From assembly GCA_949130495.1 (NCBI GenBank), contig OX422219.1:263051111-263115110 (forward strand): 64,000 bases of DNA, in the 5' to 3' direction. Below the pieces are notes generated by a model, which saw only the letters and a list, made by a program, of their open reading frames with translations, was not told where the DNA came from and did no database searches. The position numbers and the translations under genes are program-made. The stretch is from Sambucus nigra. Taxonomy: Eukaryota; Streptophyta; Magnoliopsida; Dipsacales; Adoxaceae. Shown here one piece after another: positions 33,839 through 44,358 of this stretch (positions are counted from its first letter, which is position 1; each line of letters begins with the position of its first letter).

Positions 33839-34786
33839 AATAAGCGCAAGATGAAAACTAAGGCAATTTGGGTTAGAAAAGATGATCTATTACCTTAGAT
33901 GAAGTGTAATGTTATTGTTACTGCTTTAAAAGCTGGACACACATCATCTAGTTGGTATTTAGACTCTAGATGTTCTAAGCATATGACTGGTGATGAAACT
34001 AAACTTTTTAACAAAACCAGCTTTGTTGGTGGTAAAGTCATTTTTGGTGATGGAGTTTCATCTCAAATCGTAGGCAAAGGAACTCTCCAAGAAGATAGGC
34101 TTCCTATTCTTCAAGATGTTCTTCTAGCCAAAGGTCTTAAGGCAAATCTACTTAGCATATCACAATTTTGTGACTCAGATCATACTGTTACCTTTTCAAA
34201 GAAAAATTGCAAAATTTTAAATGAAAAAGGTGAATGCATAATTACTGGATTCAGAACTCTTGACAATTGCTACACTGCCATGAACAATTCTGAAATATGT
34301 AATGTTGCTAGAATGGATGACAATGAGATATGGCATAACAGAATGGGTCATATAAATTACGATAATCTTAGTAGATTGACCTCTGAGGAAATAGTTAGAG
34401 GAGTTCCTAAAATCAAACTTATACCCAATCTTATATGTGGTTCCTGTCAAGAAGGTAAAATTGTTAAGGCACCTCATAAGAAAGTCAAAGATATTCTTAC
34501 CTCTAATCCCTTAGAACTCATCCATATGGACCTAATGGGTCCCTCCCAAACTGTTAGTCTTTGTGGACACAGTTATATCCTAGTTATGGTTGATGACTTC
34601 ACTAGATTTACCTGGGTAGCCTTCTTAAAACAAAAGTTTGAAACATTTCAAACCTTCCTAAAAATTCTTCTTAGGATTGAAAATGAGAAGGATACTCAAG
34701 TGAATAGAATTCGTAGTGATAGAGGTGGTGAATTCAAAGACACTAGTATTGTAGAATACTGTGACTATAATGGTTATAAACAATAG
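33839..34786 (+). pseudogene. Element D protease and integrase first half
   Basis: After a stop at 33896-33898 the frame runs from 33899. Protease motif WYLDSRCSKHMTGD: the catalytic D-S-G has become D-S-R (GGA to AGA type change), which should kill the enzyme. The GAG-pre-integrase zinc segment follows (WHNRMGH, then CGSCQEGK), and the integrase core has the first catalytic Asp (HMDLMGP), VDDFTRFTWV and the second Asp (SDRGGEF). The frame stops at TAG 34784-34786 inside the core, just before the PQQNGITERKNR segment that carries the catalytic Glu. Neighbouring segments are collinear with intact copia polyproteins. Confidence 0.87.
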
Positions 34787-35479
34787 TTCAGTGCTCCTAA
34801 GACCCCTCAACAGAATGGTATTACGGAGAGAAAGAATCGTACCCTGCAAGAGATGGCACGTGTTATGTTACATGCCAAAAATTTACCTAAATATTTTTGG
34901 GTAGAGTCCATTCGTACTGCTTGTCATATTATAAATAGGGTCTATCTTAGAAAGAATTCCAAACAAACCCCCTATGAACTTTGGTACAATAAAAAGCCTA
35001 ATCTCAAATATCTTAGAACCTTTGGCAGTACTTGTTATGTATGCAAAGATAGGGAACCCTTATCCAAATTTGAGAGCCGAGGAGATAAAGCCATATTTTT
35101 AGGATATTCGCCTAACAGTAGAGCTTATCGAGTGTACAATCTTCGAACTAAAACCTTGATGGAATCCATAAATGTAATTGTTAGTGACACTACTGTAGAA
35201 AGCAAGACTGGTGAATTTACTATTGAGGAAGAGTCTACAAATATTTTAGAAAATGACTCCTCTACAATGGATAATTCATTTCCTATTGAGACCCCTGAGG
35301 TACCTAACTGGGTTTCTAAAGATCATCCCATAAATAACGTAGTTGGTAACCCTAGTGAGCCAGTGCGTACAAGATCCCAACTCAGAAATTATGTACATTA
35401 TGCATGTTTTGTTTCCCTTGTGGAACCAAAGAATGTAAATGAGGCATTGAATGACTCTCACTGGATTTCTTCTATGTAG
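34787..35479 (+). pseudogene. Element D integrase second half and linker
   Basis: Continues in the same frame after the TAG at 34784. TPQQNGITERKNRTLQEMAR holds the catalytic Glu. It is followed by WVESIRTACHIINRV, TPYELWYNKKPNLKYLRTFG and the C-terminal GYSPNSRAYRVYN block of copia integrases. An acidic linker (EEESTNILENDS) leads to VRTRSQLRNYVHYACFVS, the usual start of the RT segment. It ends at TAG 35477-35479, where a glutamine codon is expected (NDSHWISSM then EEL). Confidence 0.87.
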
Positions 35480-36320
35480 GAAGAACTTTTACAATTTGTC
35501 ATTCATGATGTTTGGTATCTTGTTCCACATCCTGATCACAAAAAGGTTGTTGGCACACGTTGAATTTTCAAAAATAAGACTGATGAAAATGGGATAATAA
35601 TTAGAAATAAAGCTAGATTAGTTGCTCAAGGATACTCTCAAATAGAAGGAATAGATTTTAACGTGACCTTTGCTCCTGTTACTCGTTTAGAATCTGTTCG
35701 TCTGCTTTTTGCTATAGCTTGCCACATGCACTTTACACTATACCAAATGGATGTCAAATCTGCGATCCTTAATGGAATACTGGCTGAAGAAACCTATGTA
35801 GAACAACCTAAAGGGTTCATTGACCCTAAACATCCAAATCATGTATTTCGTCTGAAAAAGGCTTTGTATGGCCTTAAACAAGCTCCTAGAGCTTAGTATG
35901 AGCGTCTTTCCAGTTTTCTTTTAGATAAAGGTTTTAAAAGAGGAGGAAATGACCAAACTCTCTTTCTTAAACATTTTGACAAACACATCACTATTGCTCA
36001 AGTTTATGTGGACGATATTGTATTTGGATAACCTTCTCCCTCAGAAGTCAAATCCTTCTCTGAAACTATGCATAAGGAATTTCAAATGTCCCTTATGGGG
36101 GAGTTACAATTCTTCTTAGGCCTTCAAGTCGAACAAAATACAGATGGATTATTTGTATCGCAATCCAAGTAGGCCTGAGATATAGTAAAGAAATTTGGCA
36201 TTGAGACTGCTAAAAATGCTAAAACGCCCATGAGTACTACGCTAAAACTTTTTAAAGATGAAAATGGAACATCTGTAGATCCTACTCTGTATTGTAGTAT
36301 GATAGGCACCTTACTATATC
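35480..36320 (+). pseudogene. Element D reverse transcriptase, broken, cut by H
   Basis: Copia RT: the KARLVAQGYSQIEGIDF block, FAPVTRLESVRLL, LYQMDVKSAILNG, YVEQPKGF, LKKALYGLKQAPRA, and the active site YVDDIVFG (near 36006). Stops lie where Trp or Gln is expected: TGA at 35562 (KKVVGTR then IF), TAG at 35894-35896 (QAPRA then YERL), TAA after VFG, and TAG/TGA near 36170-36178. It ends in YCSMIGTLLYL at the H insertion; the next residues, TASRPDIMYDV, lie at 39629. Many stops fit G to A or C to T decay. Confidence 0.88.
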
Positions 36321-39300
36321 TGTAATACCCGCACCTTTAAATTGTACTTGCACGATTATCCTTTATTTAGCGACGCTCCGTTAATAAAATTTTTACGTTG
36401 CATGTTCCCGCATGAGTTATGATTTATGTTCGTATAATTATTTTAAGTACTTTGGTTAAGTTTCACGCGATTCGGACAGGCAACGAACGCTACGCGAACT
36501 TATGTACTAATTGTCTTACGACGCGCGACGCAGCGAAAGTCTAGTTTTGCGCGTATTGTTTAGGATGCCTCGGAAGGTCAAAAAAATATTCCGACCATAT
36601 ATTTAGGCTCATAAAAATATAAGGAATATTACCACGCGAAGAAAAAACGAAAAAAATATGTTTTGCGCGGAGGTCCCGTTTCTTGCGCGTATTGTTAAGG
36701 ATGCCTCGGAAGGTCAAAAAAATATTCCGACCATATATTTAGGCTCATAAAAATATAAGGAATATTACCATGCGAAGAAAAATCGAAAAAAAATATGTTT
36801 TGCGCGGAGGTCCCGTTTCTTGCGCGTATTGTTTAGGATGCCTCGGAAGGTCAAAAAAATATTCCGACCATATATTTAGACTCATAAAAATATAAGGAAT
36901 ATTACCATGGGAAGAAAAATCGAAAAAAAATATGTTTTGCGCGGAGGTCCCGTTTCGTGCGCGTATTGTTTATGACACCTCGGAAGGTCAAAAAAATATT
37001 GCGAATATATTTTTTGACTCACAAAAATATAAGGAATATTACTATGAAGAGGAAAATCAGAAAAAAAATACTTTTGCGAGGAGGTCCAGATCTTGCGCGT
37101 CTTGTAGAGGACAATCCGGGATGTCAAATGACTATTGTAAATATGATTTTTTAGCCAAAAAAAATGCAAGGAATATGAATCTCAAATTAAAAGTAAAAAA
37201 AAAAAAATTGGCAGGAGAGAGAAAGTGACGAAAATACCCCTTAGTTATTGTGTCAACTTGTGTGTGAGAAATGAGAGACTTCATGTGGTGGTGTTGTCTC
37301 TTTCACCCATCAGATTTTCAGACCTTAATAAACTCTTTCACTCTTTTGGAAAGTGCCTAGCTCTTAGTCTTTGGCTATAGGATGGAAGATAACTATTTTT
37401 GGCTTATAAGAGTCTTGTGAGGGGTGAGGGTTTGGAGCCAAAAACTTCATCTCTTTCCATCAGATTTCTCTCTTTTCCCATAGCCAAAGGAATGTGGTTC
37501 TCTTTTAAATTCGTGAGTCTATTTTACCACCCATTTCCCACCATTGTTGCACTATTTTGGAGGTCTCAAACTCCATTAAAGTTTGCCAAAGAAGTAGGAC
37601 AGCTTGTTGAAGCAAAACAGAGGTGGTTTTGGAGCCTTTGAGTGGTGGTTTTGTGAAGTTTTATGGTGTTACTCTTCCATCTTCTTCAACCTTCTCCTCT
37701 TCCTATTTCCAAGTAGGGTTTTCCTCACTCTTAAACTCTTTTATTTCAAATGCTAATATGAACAAGATGATGAGAAAAATGTGACTTTTTAGCTCTTCTC
37801 CCTTATTTTCATATGCTATGAAAAACCCATTTTGTGAAAAATGATAAATGGAGAAGATGATGTTTAGAATAAATTTTCAGATTATTATATATGTTGAAAT
37901 CATGCTATAAATGTAATAATCTCATGAAATAAACATAGAAAATGGAATGCTACAAGAAAATGACTAGTTAATGCATTTGTTGGGTTTTCTAAGGAAGAAG
38001 ACCCATTTTCATGAAATAGTGTATGTAGTATGTGTTAGTCTTGACATTAACATGATTAATATTGAAATATAGTGGTCTAAATATGTGTTTAATAATCTCA
38101 TAAAAATAGCCCCAAAATCTAATATGTTGAAATATTAGTTTAAGCCTCTTGAATATGTTAAATAAGGCTTATAATTATGTAAATGGCTTTATGTGTAAAA
38201 GTGTGCTAAAATGGGTTGTACATCACTAATTAAGGTTTAAATGTTGGTGGAAACATGTAGTACATTAAAGAATGATTTTTGTACTTAAAACCCACTTAAA
38301 AAGGTAATTTTTGGTAAAAAAATGCCTTAGTGGCAGATTTGGTAAATATGGAGAAAAATCACTTAAATGGCGTTTTACATGAAAAATACTTGAAAAATGC
38401 CAAGGAAATGCTTTTTAGATAATAAAAGTATAAGATGGCATTTTGGTAAATCAAAGTGTTGTAAAGGTGACTTAGTATATTTTAGTGTTCGGCGTTGACA
38501 CTAGAATGCCTCCTCGGCTCGTAGGATGCAAAGACTAATAACGGGCTTTAATAACAAAACCGGATAAGTTGAATTGTGAACATTGAGAATAATGTTAAAC
38601 ACATGAAAGATATGATATTCGGATGACGCCGAGAGAAAATAATTAAGGAGGGCATGACGTCCCTAGTGGTGAAAGACCCCAAACAAACTGCAGTAGTATA
38701 TGGCGGCGGAGACCGGTGGTGTGAGGCCACAAAGTCCGTGAGTGTCTGTTGGAAAAATCCCAAAAACAATGTTAAGTAAGGAATGAGAAAAATTCACAGA
38801 ACTTAAACTAATGAATGAATAAGAATTCATTAATTATTATGTGGATGACATAAGTGGAATATGATTAAGTTCCTGGCTTGGAATATTAAAGTGCTAAGAG
38901 TGAGTGGGCACGTAGCCTAGGGCATTGCATATAGGTGCATTTATGACTAAGTTAAAGAATCTTGCTAGTATAGACACATGATAACTTAGTTGAATATAAT
39001 GAAGGCTTCTTGAATATTGTTAGCATAGTTAAATGTTAACGAAAATAATCATTAATGATAATTAATGAATATGAGACAATGATGGTTTTCAGAATTACTA
39101 AAATGCATTGTATATGTATAGTATTTTGCTATGAAAATTATTTCTTAGTATTCCCACCCTACTGGGCATTTCGCTCATACCCTATTTTCTAAAACCCCAG
39201 GTACAACAGGTGGTATGTCGAGTAAGGATGTTGGAAAGGCCGCAGAAAGTGCTAGTCGTCGTTTAGAGGCTCTATAACCGATTTTTAATCCATGGACTTA

Positions 39301-39623
39301 TGTTGAACCATAATCCTTTATGTTTTGTTAAGACAATTTGGTTTGAACTTGAACTATTTGGAAATTGTAATAATACAGGGATTTGTGCTTTATTTATGGA
39401 TTAAATCTTACCAAAGGTTTACTTGTTAAATTGTTAATTGAATATTAACTTGCAAAATATGGGCCTCACCTTTTCACAATAAAAGAAATCAAACATTTTC
39501 TTGATGTATAATGTGGCAACTGTTTTCCAATTTAATAAAATGTTTTATCCCCCTCCCCCTTAACACCTCGGTTCGGATACGGGTTATTCCAACGGTAACT
39601 CTAATCCAGATTGGGGCGTTACA
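36321..39623 (+). mobile_element. Element H: 3.3-kb LTR-like insertion with tandem repeats, probable solo LTR
   Basis: Bounded by the perfect duplication ATATC (36316-36320 and 39624-39628). It begins TGTAATACCCGCACC and ends GGGGCGTTACA, so it has TG...CA ends like the gypsy LTRs here. It interrupts D's RT-RNase H junction exactly. It has no recognisable protein, primer site or internal LTR repeat, which fits a solo LTR of an unseen family; strand is set by the TGTAATACC start. It contains four direct repeats of 136-137 bp (36548-37093), a purine/pyrimidine-mixed leader, and near the end TTCTAAAACCCCAG|GTACAAC, placed like the acceptor-like blocks of the other LTRs. Open frames such as 36932-37228 run through the repeats and are not genes. 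Confidence 0.8.
36548..37093. repeat. Four tandem 136-137-bp repeats in H, plus a decayed fifth
   Basis: Units start TGCGCGTATTGTT at 36548, 36684, 36821 and 36958, and a partial unit at 37094. The first three are nearly identical and the fourth is more diverged. Each contains AATATTCC...GGAATATT about 40 bp apart (a possible hairpin) and ends TTTTGCGCGGAGGTCCCGTTT. Confidence 0.9.
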
Positions 39624-40257
39624 ATATCATACTGCCTCACGTCCTGATATTATGTATGATGTGTGTGTATGTGCTCGATATTAAAGTAACCCTAAAGAGA
39701 GCCACTTGAATGCTGTTAAACGTATCATTAAATATGTAAAAGGCACTCTAAATATAGGACTTTGGTACACTAATGACACACCTAGCACTATAATTGGGTA
39801 CACTGATGCTGACTGGGCTAGGTGTACTGATGATAGTATAAGCACATCAGGAACATGTTATTATATAGGTAATATCTTGGTAGGATGGAGTAGTTAAAAA
39901 CAAAACTGCACATCTCTCTCAACAGCTGAATCTGAATACATAGCCGCTGGCAGCTGTTGTGCTCAATTAATGTGGCTTAAACAAATGCTAAGTGATTATG
40001 GTATTCAAGAAAACCAATTGCATCTCTATTGTGATAATCAAAGTGCGATTAATATTTCTAAGAACCCTGTTCAACACTCGCGAACAAAGCATATTAAAAT
40101 TTGACATCATTTTATACGCGAATTGGTTGAATCTAAGGAATTAGAAATCAATTATCTTCCTACTGATCTACAACTCGCAGATATGTTTACCAAACCTCTA
40201 GATTATAATAGATTCATTTCATTACGAAAATCTATTGGTATGGTTTTTTCTGACTAA
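39624..40257 (+). pseudogene. Element D RNase H
   Basis: Copia RNase H that completes pol. It starts TASRPDIMYDVCVCARYQSNP after H, then LNAVKRIIKYVKGTLNIGLWY, GYTDADWARCTDD with a catalytic Asp, SLSTAESEYIAAGSCCAQLMWLK with the conserved Glu, LYCDNQSAINISKNPVQHSRTKHI, and the end LADMFTKPLDYNRFISLRKSIGM. It has a TAA after GWSS (39895-39897) and a TGA after KHIKI; the natural stop is the TAA at 40255-40257. Confidence 0.88.
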
Positions 40258-40571
40258 TCTTTTTGCTGTTTACCCAAGTTTTTCCCTTTGTCCATTTGAG
40301 ACAAAATGGGGGAGAAATTTGAGTATATTCAATTCATACATATGCTAAACAGCTTGATCTTAGTGATTTATTGCAGGTTCTTATTGTATAGTTACTCTCA
40401 ACAGTTGTAATAGGGTATTCAAATGTACTTAGTTGAGTTATGTACTTTTTGATTTCTAGGAATTGGGTAGATAGAATTTTGATAGGAATAAGTTTTTCTT
40501 ATTTTCTTGTTGCCCTACGAGTTCAAGATGACTCAAAGGAGATTTTGTCTCATATTTCCAAAGGGGGAGAC
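40258..40571 (+). other. Element D 3' untranslated region and polypurine tract
   Basis: About 310 bp between pol and the 3' LTR with no open frame. It contains ACAAAATGGGGGAGAAATTTG (about 40301-40320), a possible second purine primer, and ends with CCAAAGGGGGAGAC (40558-40571), the polypurine tract next to TGAAG. Confidence 0.8.
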
Positions 40572-42582
40572 TGAAGCCCTTATACTTTTGACTCACTTGA
40601 GTCTATATTGTATAAGTGCTCATCTAGTTTGGAAATTGTGACAAAATTGTGTCCTCCATATAATCCAAAGAACCTTAGAAGTTGGTTTGCTACTTCATCT
40701 CTCTATCTTGTAGTGATCAAGAACCTATTGCCAACACTCACACACAGTAGAATTCATTTATTGCATATCATATTGCATAATAATGTGTGTACATATGTTG
40801 AGTGTGTTTAAATCCCTAAATTGGAATTTTAATAATTTTTTGGGATTTTTTAAACATTTTTTAAATTAGGTTTTCTAAATTAAAACTTAGTTTAAAAGTT
40901 TCTGGGGTTAATTTGTAAATATAACTTGTTGATTATATTGGCTTAATGTTACCTTGGGTAGAATCCGAAAGCGGAGTAAACTTGAGGGTGTGGTTTTAAT
41001 TAACTTTGGACGCGCGTTCGTTACCCTATTATTGACCAACACATGTCCTCGTCTGATTGGCTGAAGTTGTGTTTGTTTACTGAGTTAAAACAACGTGTGT
41101 TCCTAGCCCTTGGATCATTAGCTATCAATGATCTGCATGTTATCTTAGTGAATCCTAGTACAACTCTTTAGACCGATCAGGATTTGTTTTATCACCGCCT
41201 TATTAGAACCCTACGATCTAAGTCAATTTGGCTTGACTTAATCCTGGCCCTTGGTTTTGAGCCTGCCTCTCAAACCTTCTCCTCACCCTATAAAAGGGAC
41301 CCTTCTCTCAGACTTCGAAGACTTTTGCCATTTTCATTTCCTTTGAGAAATTGAGAGAGTAGAGAGAGAAGAGAGAGAAGAGAGACAAAACACAGAGAGA
41401 GAAGAGAGAGAGTTAGAAACCCTAACCCTATTCATCAAACCTCTTCCATCCAAACTCAAACACTTAATCAAATACCTCCATATCCAAAACACTTCTCTGA
41501 GTGTTCTTGAGAGTTTGAGAATTTGAGTGTAGTTTGTTTTTGTTGCTGTAACCTCGTGTTCACTTGATCTTGTTTTCAACTTAAACATTTTACTCAGATC
41601 TAATTTCTGATTTCATAGAAATTTCAGATCTGAGTTATTAATGTTACATTAAACTTAGTTTCATTTTATTTCTCATCTTGAGAAATATATTGTTGATTAT
41701 TTTCTTTAAAACGTTTGCTTACTTTGAAATCACCAATAAATGTTTTCTGTTTCTAGTTCTTGTAAAACTAAACCTTTGACCTAGTTTGGAATCTCACTTG
41801 GAGGTTTTCAATCTCGAAAAGTTTCTCTAAATTCTGAGATTGATTAAGTCCTTGTCTGTCTTCCTAGCAAGGTATCCGTGGATTCTGGGAATGATTTAAA
41901 GGTCAAATAAGGTGAAAAGTTTTGTAAGAAGAATGAAAAAGAAAAGATCACATAATATAGTGTTATTGTAATTTGTTAGGACTGTTTGTACTTAATAAGT
42001 GTGTGTGTGTGTGCATGCATGTGTTAGAAAGCACCTTCACAAACACTTTCACCCTACAACACGAAAAGTGTTGATAATAAGATCTTGTGAATAAAGAGTT
42101 GACCTAAAGTGCTGGAACAAATCAGAAGTTAACAAACTGGGAGAACTACATCTACAATCATAACTGCAGAGAAGTTTACGGACACCAGAGGGTACATTCC
42201 TAAATTTATATAGGACTGAGTTGTTTGCATGTTAGTTATATAGTTTGTAACTCATATATTTGTTTTAGTGGATTTTTCATTTTACTCCGTAGAGGGAGTC
42301 GTGGATGTTTCCTCAATTAGTGAGGTTTTACCACGTAAAAAACATCGTGAACATAATCTTTCTACATCTCCTCATCTCACTCTTGGTTGTGCTGAGTTTA
42401 AGATTTTTAAACTACTTTATAAACCTGTTATTTAATTCTTGAATTGATCTCGTACATACTGATTTATTAAACACATCGTGTGTTCAAATAGTTTGGTTTT
42501 TACGAAAAGAGTTTCTTAAAAAAACAGATCGGAGTTACTTAAATAGTTTATTTTTAATAAACGGCTTTAGTAACATTTTTCA
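40572..42582 (+). repeat. Element D 3' LTR
   Basis: Unsplit LTR of 2.0 kb with the TATA box at 41289, purine leader, GT repeat near 42000 and end TTTTTCA. It shows the sequence present before E inserted (GTTATCTTAGTG). The right neighbour is F internal sequence. Confidence 0.9.
41289..41296 (+). promoter_or_regulatory. TATA box of D 3' LTR
   Basis: TATAAAAG in the same context as 30076-30083. In the 3' LTR it could drive read-out transcription into the flanking elements. Confidence 0.7.
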
Positions 42583-42819
42583 ATAGTTTTGCGAGAATTT
42601 TGAGAATAATAACAAGGATTACCGAAAGAATTGGAATAAGACATGCTTACCCCGAAAATGGCTCGAAGTGGCGGATTACACAAAGTAGGTGCGCGCGGGA
42701 AAAATTCAAGCGTTTATAAGTGCTCACATGTGGATGTCCTGCAAAAAGGTTAGCAAATAATACAAATAGAAAGAAAATAATATGAAATACTAAATCAAAT
42801 AAATTCTAAAACAAACTAG

Positions 42820-42837
42820 TCCCCGGCAACGACGCCA
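42820..42837 (-). other. Element F primer binding site (tRNA-Asp type)
   Basis: The minus strand reads TGGCGTCGTTGCCGGGGA, complementary to the 3' end of plant tRNA-Asp except for one base (TGGCGCCGTTGCCGGGGA expected). It lies three bases from the LTR end. Confidence 0.85.
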
Positions 42838-42840
42838 TTT

Positions 42841-44358
42841 TGATTGAGTGCGAAAAGTAGCGCGTGTAAAGACGCTAATCGTTGTTTTCGTTTCGCTAAC
42901 TTAATAAAAAAACCTAAGTTACTACTACACTTGCAGGGCAAGTCTAGTGGTAAGTCGGGTATCGAGAATCCACTGGGACGAGTTGCTAGAATTCAAGTGA
43001 TCTAATACTCCGAAATAAAAGTGTAAAAGATGATTACAAACTAAAAGGAAAAAGATGCATAAAAGGAAATGTTAATCTAGGTAATGTATTGAAACTAGAT
43101 TATGAAAGCGAGTAAAACTATTGCTTGCATCGAATATCCCTCACTCGAGTTAATTAGTATAAAATGGTTACATGGGTTGACGAGTTATTACAAATGTGTC
43201 TCATTTTGACAATTAATTAAATCAAGGATTGTTACGCCCTAAATCATCATAAAAGCCTAATAAGATTTTGGCGTCAACAAATATCCCGAAAATTGCGTAC
43301 GAAAGGTCGTAAGCACAGGACATACATGATATGCCCCGTTAAATCTCCTAGGCGCAATAACTAGGACAACGCACTCGAAATAGACCCGTAAACTTCACCA
43401 CCAAAGCAAAGAAACGCGTCAACTCGAGTGAGTTCAATTCGAGCACAACCTAATTTAAGTTACCTAGAAAGCATGTTAAAAATGCGATAAATGGAAAGAG
43501 GTAAATAAGCGTGGTAAAGTTACACTACAAAGCAAGTAATATAAGAATGTAAATAAAGCATGTAAACCTAAATTAGAAAGCTTGTAAATTAACTAGAAAG
43601 CAAGAAATGAAGAAATACAAAGTATATTAATGGAGAGGATGATGAATAGTCAACATTCAAGCCCAAAAGTGTGTCAATCCAAGAAGAAATGAAGAAGTAC
43701 AAAGCAAATCACCCAAACCCTAACTATTCTATCTTCTAAAACTCTCTAAAAATGTTCACCTCTGTTTATTACATCAACATTGGCTTATATACCAAGTGGG
43801 AATTAAATTAGAAAAGAAAAGAGAAAAGAAATGAAAAATATATGCTGAAAAATAGGGGGTCGATCGATCTACCATTTGGTCGATTGATCATATAAGACGG
43901 GACAAAAATGTGAAGGGTCGATCGATCTACCATTTGGTCGATCGATCGATCAAGCAGGGGCAGGCTGCATTTTCCCCCGTTTTGGCTTGCATTTCTTCTC
44001 CGCTAAAATTGCCGTAACTTCTTCGTTATGAATCATAATCGCGCACCGTTTATGGCCCACGTGAAGCTTGCGAGGAGGGATACAACTTCCATGATGATGT
44101 TGGGCCAGGTGCCCAAACTGTAAAATGACTAAAATGCCCTTGAACGTGAGATTGCATACGGAACTTCACCGAAATGCGTTCGAACTCCATACTTAGTACC
44201 TAAATACCTACAAAAGCCCAATTATACCTCATATAGCATGTTACCAATATAAGCCGAGGTTGTCTGGTTAACGGGCTTAAATATAGAGATTAAGGCACCC
44301 GAGGGGGCTAAAATGCGTAGGTTCGGAGGATGAAATACGCAATATTTGTGTATCATCA
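42841..44358 (-). repeat. Element F 5' LTR
   Basis: About 1.5 kb, end positions inferred from TG...CA and the primer site. It holds the TCGATCGA array at 43857-43953. No coding sequence recognised. Confidence 0.72.
43857..43953. repeat. TCGATCGA palindrome array in F LTR
   Basis: Two copies of GGTCGATCGATCTACCATTT followed by GGTCGAT(C/T)GATC, about 60 bp apart; the second copy ends in an extended (TCGA) run. On the minus strand the first copy reads GATCGATCGATCGAC, ten bases, GATCGATCGACC, very like A's cluster. Confidence 0.88.

Larger units (their letters stand above)
18558..42582 (+). mobile_element. Element D: Ty1/copia LTR retrotransposon (SIRE/Maximus-like), split by E and H
   Basis: Plus-strand copia element: LTRs 18558-31366 (minus E) and 40572-42582, exact tRNA-iMet primer site, long gag with a coiled-coil-like tail, then protease, integrase, RT and RNase H in the copia order. 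LTRs begin TGAAG(T/C)CCTTATAC and end TTTTTCA. The 5-base flanks are ATAGG on the left and ATAGT on the right, so only four of five match. The left flank is B gag, whereas the right flank is F, not B. The lineage call rests on the long gag tail and LTR size and is moderately sure. Confidence 0.88.
42583..44358 (-). mobile_element. Element F: truncated gypsy-type element with tRNA-Asp primer site (LTR plus start of interior)
   Basis: Minus strand. Interior start 42583-42819, primer site 42820-42837, LTR 42841 to about 44355. The LTR reads TGATGATACACAAATATTGCG (or from TGATACAC) to CACTCAATCA. The interior remnant has a possible gag start on the minus strand (MSYSNSFGNPCYYSQNSRKT near 42585-42645), which runs into D's 3' LTR. 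The rest of the element is missing. The tRNA-Asp-type site places it near the Athila/Tat group. It was inserted in G's LTR, whose end is cut here. Confidence 0.7.

Noticed and set aside
36548..37093. Regular direct repeats as a possible CRISPR array
   Set aside because: Units are tandem copies with no unique spacers, inside a plant LTR-like insertion.
36932..37228. 98-codon lysine-rich frame in H
   Set aside because: It reads through a tandem repeat unit and A-rich tracts and has no family resemblance.
42820..42840. CCCCGGCAACGACGCCA looks like the 3' end of a tRNA-Asp gene
   Set aside because: No cloverleaf precedes it. Read on the minus strand it lies next to an LTR end and is a primer binding site complementary to tRNA-Asp.
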